Assembly (NCBI GenBank): GCA_003483745.1
Contig: DMYD01000005.1
Span: forward strand, 56,103 to 71,813
Direction of reading: 5' to 3'
Length of the DNA: 15,711 nt
Source: Roseburia sp.
GTDB lineage: Bacteria > Bacillota > Clostridia > Lachnospirales > Lachnospiraceae
The notes beneath the pieces were generated by a model. That model did no database searches. It saw only the letters and a program-made list of their open reading frames with translations, and was not told the origin of the DNA. Shown piece after piece: positions 7,595-14,718 of the stretch. Made by a program: the position numbers and the translations under genes. Each line of letters begins with the position of its first letter. The stretch's first letter is position 1.

Positions 7595-7965
7595 CTACAA
7601 ACCAGTAGTATCCAACTCTACGATCATCTGACCGAGTTTCTGCTCTTTTAACAGATAACACATATAGATTGGAAGATATGTCACAGTTCCTTCTGTTTCT
7701 ACATTTCCAACGGAAAAAACATAGGCTTTCTCAAGATGATAATCCGGTATGTTCATAAAATTATCCAAAGCTTTGTGTGATTTATATGCCTTACCAGACT
7801 TAACTTCAATCGGAACAACTTTTCCATTTTTGTTTCTGCCGGATATGCACTTGTCAACAATCCAATGTCGCTCGAAAAAAGTCTGAATATATTACTGCTC
7901 TTGCTTGCTAAAAGTGGAATAACTGGTGTCTCAACATTATAAACCGGCAACTTTCGTGTTTTCAC
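7595..7965 (-). pseudogene. Remnant of an ATP-binding protein with DUF4143 domain
   Basis: Only the C-terminal part of a DUF4143-type ATPase remains, in two frames. From GTG at 7965 the frame reads LPVYNVETPVIPLLASKS, then FRLFSSDIGLLTS, matching the family's conserved 'FKLFLxDvGLL' region. The expected following domain is then lost. The match resumes in another frame with GRNKNGKVVPIEVKSGK (about 7846 downwards) and continues to YVFSVGNVETEGTVTYLPIY before TAG at 7595-7597. PIEVKSGK is the PD-(D/E)XK-like motif at the end of these proteins. The P-loop NTPase domain is absent altogether. I read this as an internal deletion plus frameshift in an already 5'-truncated gene. It is probably not functional. 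Confidence 0.7.
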
Positions 7966-7979
7966 ATGCTTCCTCTTTT

Positions 7980-8918
7980 TTAATACATAATTTCCATTCC
8001 TTTATCTGTCCATTTTACTTTTCCTAACATTGCGTGTCTGTTAGGATCATACAGCGGATTATCGCACAATAGTTTATCTGTTATACGTGCATGAAAAACA
8101 ATGATATCCTCGTTCTTTTCATTTTTTGTAAATGAATTATGCCCCGGTCCGTACAGTTTTCTTTCTGGATTGCTTTTTAATAAAGGTGTTCTTTTTTTCT
8201 CCCAGTTATGTGGATCCAATAGATTATCTTTTATATTTGCTTCCAGAAGTCCTACACAATATGCAGGACTGGTATCACTTGCACTATATGTAAGATATAT
8301 TTTATCTTCATGTGTCACAACTGCCGGTCCTTCGTTTACCCAGAATCCATGACGTTCCCACTCGTAATCCGGTGTGCTTAATAACACCTGTGCGGTTGAA
8401 AGTGTATTTGCACTTTCCATTTTTGCTATATAGAGATTTGATATTTGTTCGCCTGCCCCTACTTTTTCAGCCCACACATAATACCACTCTTTATTCACAC
8501 AAAATACTGTCGCATCAAGAGAAAAAGCTTCAAATGAAAACTTGTCATCAGATGCTCTTTTCATTTTTCCAAGCTCAACCCACTCATCGTTCATTGGATC
8601 ACTTCCCGTGCATTTTAACACATATGGTCTGAGTTTCCATATGTCATCAACATCACTTGCTGCAAAATAAAGATACCATCCTCCAAACAAATAATGCAAT
8701 TCCGGTGCCCAGACATGAAAGCTCATTTCTCCTTTTTCATGCTTTTTCCAAATGGTTTTTTCTTCCGCTTCTTTCAATCCGTCAAGCGTATCCGCTTCCC
8801 TTAATACAATCCGATCATATTCCGGAACGGAAGCAGTAAAATAATATTTTCCTCCATGCTCATTTGTCACATATGGATCTGCTCGCTGTGCGATCCATGG
8901 CTCTACATATTCTCTCAT
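7980..8918 (-). CDS. GH43 family glycosidase, probable intracellular alpha-L-arabinofuranosidase
   Basis: A 312-residue five-bladed beta-propeller glycosidase of family GH43. The three expected acids are visible: D14 in QRADPYV (general base), D135 in FSLDATVF (pKa modulator) and E196 in WVNEGPAV (general acid). The supporting histidine is in YGPGHNSF (H260). The phrase HVWAPELHYLFGGWYLYFAA is characteristic of this family (COG3940-like arabinofuranosidase/xylosidase group). There is no signal peptide, so it acts in the cytoplasm. As the last gene of the sugar operon it most likely removes arabinofuranosyl units from imported oligosaccharides; beta-xylosidase activity cannot be excluded. The ATG at 8918 is preceded by a modest site (GAGAGGGC). 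The gene starts 53 nt after the upstream glycosidase. Confidence 0.88.
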   Translation of the reverse strand: MREYVEPWIAQRADPYVTNEHGGKYYFTASVPEYDRIVLREADTLDGLKEAEEKTIWKKHEKGEMSFHVWAPELHYLFGGWYLYFAASDVDDIWKLRPYVLKCTGSDPMNDEWVELGKMKRASDDKFSFEAFSLDATVFCVNKEWYYVWAEKVGAGEQISNLYIAKMESANTLSTAQVLLSTPDYEWERHGFWVNEGPAVVTHEDKIYLTYSASDTSPAYCVGLLEANIKDNLLDPHNWEKKRTPLLKSNPERKLYGPGHNSFTKNEKNEDIIVFHARITDKLLCDNPLYDPNRHAMLGKVKWTDKGMEIMY

Positions 8919-8971
8919 TTATTTCATGCCCTCTCTTTTAAGTTTCCATTCCTGACAAAAATATCCTGTAC

Positions 8972-10153
8972 CTACAATCTTTCATACATATCCGCCACGA
9001 CTGCTGAAATCATTGCCTTATTTGAGGACATATTAACCGGACAAAGATTCAGTAATTTTCTTTTCCCACAAATCGGAACCAGGCACTGACTATATCCAGT
9101 AAATCCATAATGATTGTCTACAGACAGTAATTCATCCATTTCTTCCCAAAATCCTTCTCCACCACAGGAATTTGCAACAATATGCGAAAATCCTCTGCCC
9201 GAAATAAGAATCGTTCCTTCTTTTCCACCATATGGAACCCATGTAACATACGGTGTTCCGGAAATATAACTTCCGTTTGCAGCTATAACTGGATTACCTA
9301 TAAAATCTGATTCCCCCCAGTCGTCTAAAAAATCTGAAATTCTAAAATAAACCGGCACTCTGTCCTGATTCACCATTTCGTAAACCATAATATATTTATT
9401 TCCTGCTATCTTTGCGATTACCGGCATACCAGGTCTTAACAAGCCATCTGAAAAAGCAATGTCTACTACTGCCTCACTCCATGTCTGACCGCCATCTGTA
9501 GATTTTTTGTGAAATAAAGCCTGATTATAGTTCTCGGAATCCAAATATTGCTCGTCTGAATAAAAACAATACAGCACACCCTTCTCATCAGTAATTAAGA
9601 ATGGTTCCCACACCGGCCGCTTTTCATCCGTCTTCATATCCACATCTGCCCTGCCGCCAGTTACGATCTCACTTAAATATTCCCATGATTGCCCACAATC
9701 ATTGCTTTTATATAACCTCAATGACGTAGAAGAAAAGTCATCCGGTATGATATTTCCTGCACATAAGATTGTTCCTTCTGTAAGTTTCCCACTATCACAC
9801 GGCATTTCATACAAATGTGGCTGATATCTACAACCATATTGATTTTCTTTATCTTCAACCTGTCCTACCTGTTTCCAGTTTCCCGCATTATCATTGCTCT
9901 CGTAAATAGGAAATACTGGTGTTTTATATGTATAACATTCAAATGTTGCCAATATTTTCCCATTGTGTTCTCCATTGTGTTCAAGAACAATTGCTCTCGG
10001 ATACATTGCTCCTGGTTCACGCTCTTCATGATCCGGGCAATATACAACGCTCGTATTTCTTTTTTTTAACTGAATAGCACTAAATGAATCTTCCTTTAAT
10101 AAAAATCCTCCGAACGGAGCATATAAACTGTCATGATAACTTATATTTTTCAT
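8972..10153 (-). CDS. Sialidase-fold glycosidase, GH93-like exo-arabinanase
   Basis: A 393-residue six-bladed propeller protein with Asp-box turns. Two are good (SNDCGQSW at 150-157 and STDGGQTW at 218-225) and one is degenerate (SNDNAGNW at 86-93). The conserved blocks RPVWEPFL (E183), YCFYSDEQY, LLRPGMPVIAK and YIMVYEM (E259) resemble GH93 exo-1,5-alpha-L-arabinanases, in which two glutamates are catalytic. No sialic acid genes or sialidase arginine triad were recognised, and the neighbour is a GH43 arabinofuranosidase, so arabinan cleavage is favoured over sialidase. There is no signal peptide, so it is cytoplasmic. It would release arabinobiose or a short product from imported arabino-oligosaccharides. 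The gene begins 4 nt after the permease stop, and its Shine-Dalgarno (AAAGGAA) is made from the last permease codons, so it is translationally linked. Confidence 0.72.
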   Translation of the reverse strand: MKNISYHDSLYAPFGGFLLKEDSFSAIQLKKRNTSVVYCPDHEEREPGAMYPRAIVLEHNGEHNGKILATFECYTYKTPVFPIYESNDNAGNWKQVGQVEDKENQYGCRYQPHLYEMPCDSGKLTEGTILCAGNIIPDDFSSTSLRLYKSNDCGQSWEYLSEIVTGGRADVDMKTDEKRPVWEPFLITDEKGVLYCFYSDEQYLDSENYNQALFHKKSTDGGQTWSEAVVDIAFSDGLLRPGMPVIAKIAGNKYIMVYEMVNQDRVPVYFRISDFLDDWGESDFIGNPVIAANGSYISGTPYVTWVPYGGKEGTILISGRGFSHIVANSCGGEGFWEEMDELLSVDNHYGFTGYSQCLVPICGKRKLLNLCPVNMSSNKAMISAVVADMYERL

Positions 10154-10157
10154 ATAT

Positions 10158-11000
10158 TTATTCCTTTAATCCTGCACTTACTTGACCTTCAACAAAATAC
10201 TTCTGACCGAAAATATATATAATAAGCATCGGTATTAATGATATTGCACCACCTGCAAATGCTGGTCCATATTCTATTGTATGTGAACCGACAAACATCG
10301 CCAATCCGTTTGCAATTGTTCTCATATTTGCAGAGCTTGTAATAATTAATGGCCATAACAAATCGTTCCAGTTTCCGTTTATGTTTAAAATAATAAATGT
10401 AACTAAAGCCGGCTTGATCTGTGGTGTCATAATTCTTAAAAAGATACCAAATTCTCCAAGTCCATCAATTCTTGCTGCTTCTTCCAGTTCTTTTGGAAGC
10501 TGCTGATACGATGATCTCATAAGAAATATCCAATATGCCGATGCAATTCTTGGAATAATTAATCCAGCATAGTTATCATACATTCCAAGGGAATGTACTT
10601 CCAGGAATAATGGGATCATAATAACCTGAAATGGAATCATCATAGTTGCCAGAAATAAAAGAAAAATCACATTTTTCCCTTTAAAATCATACCTTGCAAA
10701 TGCATATCCTGCCAGGCAGTTTACTATAAGAGAAGGAATTGTTGTCCCAATTGCGTAAATAGCAGAATTCTTTATATATTTCCACATATCAATACGCATA
10801 AATAATTTATTAAAATTTTCAATTGTAAAGCTATGTACAAAAAATGTCGGTGGATAACTAATAATTTCTGAATCCTGTTTAAACGCACCGAGAATCATCC
10901 ATATAATCGGTACCAACATGCAAAACGCCAGAAATACAAGTATACATGTGATAATAATTTTGCCAATGGCTTTATCTATACTCAATTTTTTTAACTTCAT
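10158..11000 (-). CDS. Carbohydrate ABC transporter permease, MalG type
   Basis: A 280-residue inner-membrane protein with about six hydrophobic helices. The cytoplasmic EAA loop is at residues 174-196 (EEAARIDGLGEFGIFLRIMTPQIKP), the docking site for the ATPase. The N-terminal layout (one helix, then an extracytoplasmic loop with PPTFFVHSFTIENFNKLF) and the C-terminal VEGQVSAGLKE are typical of the CUT1 MalG/MsmG/AraQ group. It starts 19 nt after the MalF-type gene, with a GGGAGGG ribosome site. It forms the heterodimeric channel with that gene product. No ATP-binding gene lies in the operon, which is common for CUT1 systems that share one MsmX/MsmK ATPase. Confidence 0.92.
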   Translation of the reverse strand: MKLKKLSIDKAIGKIIITCILVFLAFCMLVPIIWMILGAFKQDSEIISYPPTFFVHSFTIENFNKLFMRIDMWKYIKNSAIYAIGTTIPSLIVNCLAGYAFARYDFKGKNVIFLLFLATMMIPFQVIMIPLFLEVHSLGMYDNYAGLIIPRIASAYWIFLMRSSYQQLPKELEEAARIDGLGEFGIFLRIMTPQIKPALVTFIILNINGNWNDLLWPLIITSSANMRTIANGLAMFVGSHTIEYGPAFAGGAISLIPMLIIYIFGQKYFVEGQVSAGLKE

Positions 11001-11019
11001 TACTGTGCCCTCCCTATGA

Positions 11020-11934
11020 TCAATTCTCTGTTTTTACCATAATTATGTATTGAATAATTGTGATAACCATGATAATAAGGAAAAGGAACTCTGACATTGC
11101 TGTAGCATATCCCATTCTGTTACCCATATCAAATGCCCGTTCATATACATAGGTCACCAATGTTTCTGTTGTATGATTTGGTCCACCGTCAGTCAACATG
11201 AAGATAAGATCAAATACCTGTAATGATCCTATAACTCTTGTCATAAGAAGAAACCAGAATGATGGCATTATGTTAGGAAGTGTAATGGAAAAGAATTGTC
11301 TGATCTTTCCTGCTCCATCTAACTCAGACGCTTCGTAGTAGGAAACCGGGACATTCTGCATTGCTGATATAAGAATTACAGTTGATATGCCAAAGCTTCT
11401 CCAGACAGATACGAGCACAACAACAATCAGTGTTAAACCTGGCGTGTTCAACAGATTTACTTTTCCAAAACCTAAAAGTTTTAACCAGTACGATACAATA
11501 CCTATATTGGAATGTAATATAATCTGGAACATAATACCTATCGCTGTAGATGAACAAACAACAGGAATAAAATAAATGCTTCTGAAAACTTTATTCCAAA
11601 AAGTATTTTCCTTTAATATTGCCGACATGATCAATCCAATAATCATCTGAGCCGGTACTTCTATTGCTGTAAAAAGAAGTGTAACTTTTAAACTATTAAA
11701 AAATCTTGCATCTGAAAGAATCGCCTTAAAATTATCCAATCCTACAAATTTAGCTGTATCAAATGAAACTTTCATATCCAATGTACTGATATAAAATGAA
11801 GAAATCAGTGGATATATGTTAAACATAATAAGCAAAATAAATGCCGGCAAAATAAACACATAAGGTGCCATTTTTGTTTTATTAAGTAACCGGAATGAAT
11901 TTTTACTTATTTCTTTTTGCGAATATGTTTTCAT
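11020..11934 (-). CDS. Carbohydrate ABC transporter permease, MalF type
   Basis: A 304-residue inner-membrane protein. The first helix (about 24-47, PYVFILPAFILLIMFNIYP) and the following FVGLDNFKAIL segment are signatures of CUT1 MalF/MsmF/AraP permeases. The EAA loop is at 201-223 (EASELDGAGKIRQFFSITLPNIMP), and the C-terminal half contains TDGGPNHTTETLVTYVYERAF, another family hallmark. It pairs with the MalG-type protein and receives sugar from the lipoprotein encoded upstream. The start is ATG with AGGAGA upstream. A stem-loop in the 84-nt gap before this gene may lower permease expression relative to the binding protein. Confidence 0.93.
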   Translation of the reverse strand: MKTYSQKEISKNSFRLLNKTKMAPYVFILPAFILLIMFNIYPLISSFYISTLDMKVSFDTAKFVGLDNFKAILSDARFFNSLKVTLLFTAIEVPAQMIIGLIMSAILKENTFWNKVFRSIYFIPVVCSSTAIGIMFQIILHSNIGIVSYWLKLLGFGKVNLLNTPGLTLIVVVLVSVWRSFGISTVILISAMQNVPVSYYEASELDGAGKIRQFFSITLPNIMPSFWFLLMTRVIGSLQVFDLIFMLTDGGPNHTTETLVTYVYERAFDMGNRMGYATAMSEFLFLIIMVITIIQYIIMVKTEN

Positions 11935-11971
11935 TTTTTATCTCCTAAAATCATCATCCTGATAAAAGAAT

Positions 11972-12000
11972 CGCGGAAGACCCCTAATGCTTCTTCCGCG
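11972..12000 (-). terminator. Intercistronic stem-loop (attenuating terminator or mRNA stabiliser)
   Basis: CGCGGAAGA (11972-11980) pairs with TCTTCCGCG (11992-12000): a 9-bp GC-rich stem and an 11-nt loop between the binding-protein gene and the permeases. On the minus strand the tail is only moderately T-rich (ATTCTTTTATC), so read-through is expected. Such structures are known to give binding proteins higher transcript levels than their membrane partners. Confidence 0.7.
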
Positions 12001-12018
12001 CCTTTTTAAAACAACCGC

Positions 12019-13359
12019 TTATTTCACAAGAGCATCATCGCCTGCATAATTTTTAACGATTTCTTCACATGTTTCCTGTGCAGTAGCCATTGCTTCGTCA
12101 ATTGGTGTATCAAAAACAACTGATTCTGTCATTGTTGAAACTACACTGATTGTTTCAGCCCATCCCGGAAACTCAGGATCTGTCACGATCCAGATTGACT
12201 CATTCGAATTATCATCTAATGACAATGCTGCCAGTTTTTCATCATTCTTATAAGCATCAGTATCAGCAAGTGGAAGATAAGCTGTAGGGAATCCTAACTC
12301 TGTTGACCATACACCTGCACCTGTTTCCTCGATTGGGGTTCCTTCATTTCCTGTGTACCACCATTCAATAAATTTCTCTGCTGCAACTTTTTCTTCTTCT
12401 GATGCACTGCTTGTAATAAAGAATCCTGCAACATCTCCTACAGGTTCTTTTCCAAAAATCTTTGTCATACCAAAGTTAATACCGGCATCCTTTGCACCTG
12501 CAGCATGCCAAGGACCATTTACCATAAGTCCAATCTGACCTGCATTGAACATTGATTCAATTCCATTATCAGCAGGGTTATCTCCTGAATCAAATTCTCC
12601 CTTCATCCATTCGAGATACTGTTTTACACCATCGTTATCTTTAATATTGACTGACCATTTTCCATCATCAGCTTTGGTTACTAATCTTCCTGAAAGCATC
12701 TGCATCATACACATTTCATGATTACCAAAACTCATAATAAGACCGGAACCATATACATTTTTACTCTTGTCTGTAATCTTACTTGCCATTTCTGTCCACT
12801 CTTCGTAATTCTGTGGAGGAGTTTCCGGATCCAGACCGGCTGCTTCAAATAAATCCTTATTCCAGTATAAATAATACATTGAATTCTGGAATGGAATACT
12901 GTATAAATCATCGTCGATCTTCATTGCACTCATTGCATTTTCATTGAAATCAGCTTCTTTGAGGCTTGTATTTTCCCAGATATCATTCATATCTAATAAA
13001 TATTCCTGGTATCCAAATCTATCCGCTGCACCAAGTAAAACGAGTGGTGCTGCTTCACCTGTTGGTAAAGACGTTGATAATTTTTCTGCAAAAGAAGAAG
13101 AAATATCCATATTGACTGTAATTCCGTATGGATTTGTCTTATTAAACTCATCCACTTTTGCGATCAGTGTCTCGCCATCAGATCCTGTCCATGAATTCCA
13201 GAAATCAATTGTGATCGGTTTTGCTCCGCTCTCTGTATTTCCGGTATTATTTTCCGGAGTCACGTTATTTGATGCTACATCCCCTTTTGATGATCCGCAT
13301 CCGGCAAGTGAACCAACTGCCATTATTGTTGCTAATAAAACCGCCCATCTTCTCTTCAT
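12019..13359 (-). CDS. Extracellular sugar-binding lipoprotein (ABC solute-binding protein family 1)
   Basis: A 446-residue lipoprotein. Residues 1-21 form a type II signal peptide (MKRR, a hydrophobic core, lipobox LAGC with C21). A Gly/Asn/Thr-rich linker follows, then the mature domain starting KPITIDFWNSWTGSDGETL. The phrases FNAGQIGLMVNGPWHAAGAKDAGINFG and EEKVAAEKFIEWWYTG are typical of CUT1 oligosaccharide-binding proteins. It captures sugar outside the membrane and hands it to the MalF/MalG-type pair encoded just downstream. The linked GH43 and GH93-like enzymes suggest arabino-oligosaccharides, comparable in role to AraN of Bacillus subtilis, but the sequence alone does not fix the ligand. 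The ribosome site GAGGAGG is strong, and the promoter and operator lie directly upstream. Confidence 0.93.
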   Translation of the reverse strand: MKRRWAVLLATIMAVGSLAGCGSSKGDVASNNVTPENNTGNTESGAKPITIDFWNSWTGSDGETLIAKVDEFNKTNPYGITVNMDISSSFAEKLSTSLPTGEAAPLVLLGAADRFGYQEYLLDMNDIWENTSLKEADFNENAMSAMKIDDDLYSIPFQNSMYYLYWNKDLFEAAGLDPETPPQNYEEWTEMASKITDKSKNVYGSGLIMSFGNHEMCMMQMLSGRLVTKADDGKWSVNIKDNDGVKQYLEWMKGEFDSGDNPADNGIESMFNAGQIGLMVNGPWHAAGAKDAGINFGMTKIFGKEPVGDVAGFFITSSASEEEKVAAEKFIEWWYTGNEGTPIEETGAGVWSTELGFPTAYLPLADTDAYKNDEKLAALSLDDNSNESIWIVTDPEFPGWAETISVVSTMTESVVFDTPIDEAMATAQETCEEIVKNYAGDDALVK

Positions 13360-13391
13360 TTTAATTCCTCCTCATAAATGAATATTTATTT

Positions 13392-13407
13392 GCGGATACG
13401 TATCCGC
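13392..13407. promoter_or_regulatory. Palindromic operator, probable LacI-family binding site
   Basis: GCGGATACGTATCCGC is a perfect 16-bp palindrome with a central CG, the form LacI/GalR-family regulators prefer. It begins 9 nt after the -10 box of the binding-protein promoter, overlapping or just past the expected start of transcription. Bound repressor would therefore block initiation or early elongation. The divergently unrelated position of clpB or folD makes the adjacent LacI-type regulator the obvious candidate. No second copy was found in the window. Confidence 0.8.
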
Positions 13408-13416
13408 TACAATTGG

Positions 13417-13446
13417 ATTATAAATCCATTTATTAAAGATAGTCAA
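13417..13446 (-). promoter_or_regulatory. Sigma-A-type promoter of the sugar operon
   Basis: On the minus strand, -35 TTGACT (complement of 13441-13446), an 18-nt spacer, and a consensus -10 TATAAT (complement of 13417-13422). Five of six -35 bases match. It precedes the palindromic operator and the binding-protein gene. Confidence 0.75.
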
Positions 13447-13451
13447 TAGAA

Positions 13452-13500
13452 AAGTGTGCAAATCATTTTTTTTGTACAATTTGCACACTTCTCAATTTCT
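13452..13500 (-). terminator. Stem-loop after the regulator gene, possible terminator
   Basis: AAGTGTGCAAAT (13452-13463) and ATTTGCACACTT (13489-13500) form a perfect 12-bp stem around a 25-nt loop, about 20 nt beyond the regulator stop at 13521. On the minus strand it is followed by TTCTATT, a short T-rich tail. The loop is large and the stem AT-rich, so termination may be partial. The right arm with its flank also reads TGTACAA-T-TTGCACA, an imperfect palindrome, so an operator role is possible. Confidence 0.55.
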
Positions 13501-13520
13501 TATTTTGTTTATATTTTAAT

Positions 13521-14510
13521 TTATAAAGTATCGCCCTCTACAATATGTACGTCTATGCATGTCCTCGATTCAACTTTTTCTCCATTGCACATTTTTACCA
13601 TAATATCACCTGCTTGTCTGCCTATTTCTTCTACGTTATTATTCACTGAGGTAAGATTAACATTGAATGTTTCCAGTAATTCTGAATGGTCAAACGTCAT
13701 AATGCCATAATCCTGTCTTGCTTTTTTTCCGATATTCATCAAATCATTGATTACTTTAAATGCAAATACTTCTCCCGAACATAAAATCGCCGGTTTTTCT
13801 ATTTCTTTATTTTCAAATACAGTTTTAACTTGTTGAACATAATCAGTGCCATGAATAATGATTGGCTGTATATTATGATTTCCAGTCACTTCGAGAATAC
13901 CCTCTAACCTTTTATGATGACCAAAATTATACTGCCCATCTTTGTCATATAAAGTTGGTACAACAAATACTATGTCTTTATAGCCTTTATTAATGATATA
14001 TTCAGCAGCAACTTTTCCTGCCTGTCTCTCATCATTTCCTACACACGGAATCGGACAATTTTCCACTTCATCAAGACCTAACAGGCAACCGTTCGTATGT
14101 AATTTTTCTATCATGTCAAGTAGACTTTTCCCCTTATTTATTGGATTAAATATTATTCCATCCACGTGGTTGCCCTGAAGCATACTGACAATATTTTTCT
14201 CAAGATTTTTGTTATCTTCATGCAACTGGATGTTCAAAATATATCCTTGTTTTGAAACCTGTTCTGCCAATGCATTACATAATCTCGGATAATATTGATT
14301 ATCAAAAAATGGCACGATCATTCCAATTGTCATGCTTCTGCCTGATACTAAAGTTCTCGCAACTAAATCCGGCTGATAATTTAATTCCAGTGCTTTATCC
14401 AGAATTTTCTTTTTTGTTTCTGCGTTAATCCTTCCATTATTATGCAATGCTCGTTGCACGGTTGATAGCGAAACTCCACATTCCCTTGCCAAATCCTTTG
14501 TTGTAATCAA
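13521..14510 (-). CDS. LacI/GalR-family transcriptional regulator of the sugar operon
   Basis: A 329-residue repressor-type protein. The N-terminal LacI helix-turn-helix is clear (residues 3-22, TTKDLARECGVSLSTVQRAL), followed by the hinge (YQPDLVARTLVSGRS) and a periplasmic-binding-protein-like effector domain (IGMIVPFFDNQYYPRLC, DGIIFNPI, GNDERQAGKVAAEYI, YGIMTFDHSELLETF). It sits directly upstream of the transporter operon on the same strand, and a perfect palindromic operator lies between them. I infer that it represses the operon and is relieved by an imported arabinose-type sugar. The start is taken as TTG at 14508-14510, which gives the usual N-terminus ITTKD. A GGGGGGAAG ribosome site lies 6 nt upstream. 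The longer reading from TTG at 14528 would be encoded by that site and is unlikely. Confidence 0.92.
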   Translation of the reverse strand: MITTKDLARECGVSLSTVQRALHNNGRINAETKKKILDKALELNYQPDLVARTLVSGRSMTIGMIVPFFDNQYYPRLCNALAEQVSKQGYILNIQLHEDNKNLEKNIVSMLQGNHVDGIIFNPINKGKSLLDMIEKLHTNGCLLGLDEVENCPIPCVGNDERQAGKVAAEYIINKGYKDIVFVVPTLYDKDGQYNFGHHKRLEGILEVTGNHNIQPIIIHGTDYVQQVKTVFENKEIEKPAILCSGEVFAFKVINDLMNIGKKARQDYGIMTFDHSELLETFNVNLTSVNNNVEEIGRQAGDIMVKMCNGEKVESRTCIDVHIVEGDTL

Positions 14511-14569
14511 AATGATCTTCCCCCCCAATTCATTTTGTTCAGAACGCTTAAATATACTGACCTTTTCTG

Positions 14570-14575
14570 ATTATA
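14570..14575 (-). promoter_or_regulatory. Extended -10 promoter of the regulator gene
   Basis: On the minus strand TATAAT is preceded by TGT (TGTTATAAT), an extended consensus -10, about 60 nt before the regulator start. No convincing -35 is seen. No copy of the 16-bp operator palindrome is present here, so direct autoregulation through that motif is not supported. Confidence 0.6.
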
Positions 14576-14632
14576 ACACAAACTTTTTTATTATCTCTAT
14601 ATTTTTAAGTAAAAGTTTCCTATTACATTGAA

Positions 14633-14678
14633 AATAGGCTTCGCCTATTCAACTCCCCTGCCCCTCAATCTTGAGGGG
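14633..14678. repeat. Paired hairpins at the left end of the IS91-like element
   Basis: Two tight hairpins lie ahead of the transposase. AATAGGC-TTC-GCCTATT (14633-14649) has 7-bp arms, and CCCCTCAA-TC-TTGAGGGG (14661-14678) has 8-bp arms. A further CCTATT at 14619-14624 can pair with AATAGG at 14633-14638, giving an alternative fold. HUH transposases act on single-stranded hairpin ends, so these may be part of the element's terminus. The second may instead shield the transposase from outside transcription. The exact element boundary is not visible. Confidence 0.5.
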
Positions 14679-14718
14679 TAGGGTTTCCTTTTTGTTACTT
14701 TTCCTTCATAATAGTCTT

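Noticed and set aside
8972..10153. Sialidase for host glycan foraging
   Set aside because: Asp boxes are shared by several sialidase-fold families. There are no sialic acid uptake or breakdown genes here, no recognisable arginine triad or secretion signal, and the operon context points to arabinan.
12944..13381. 145-codon plus-strand frame opposite the sugar-binding protein gene
   Set aside because: It is fully antisense to a clear lipoprotein gene, has no family resemblance and no ribosome site.
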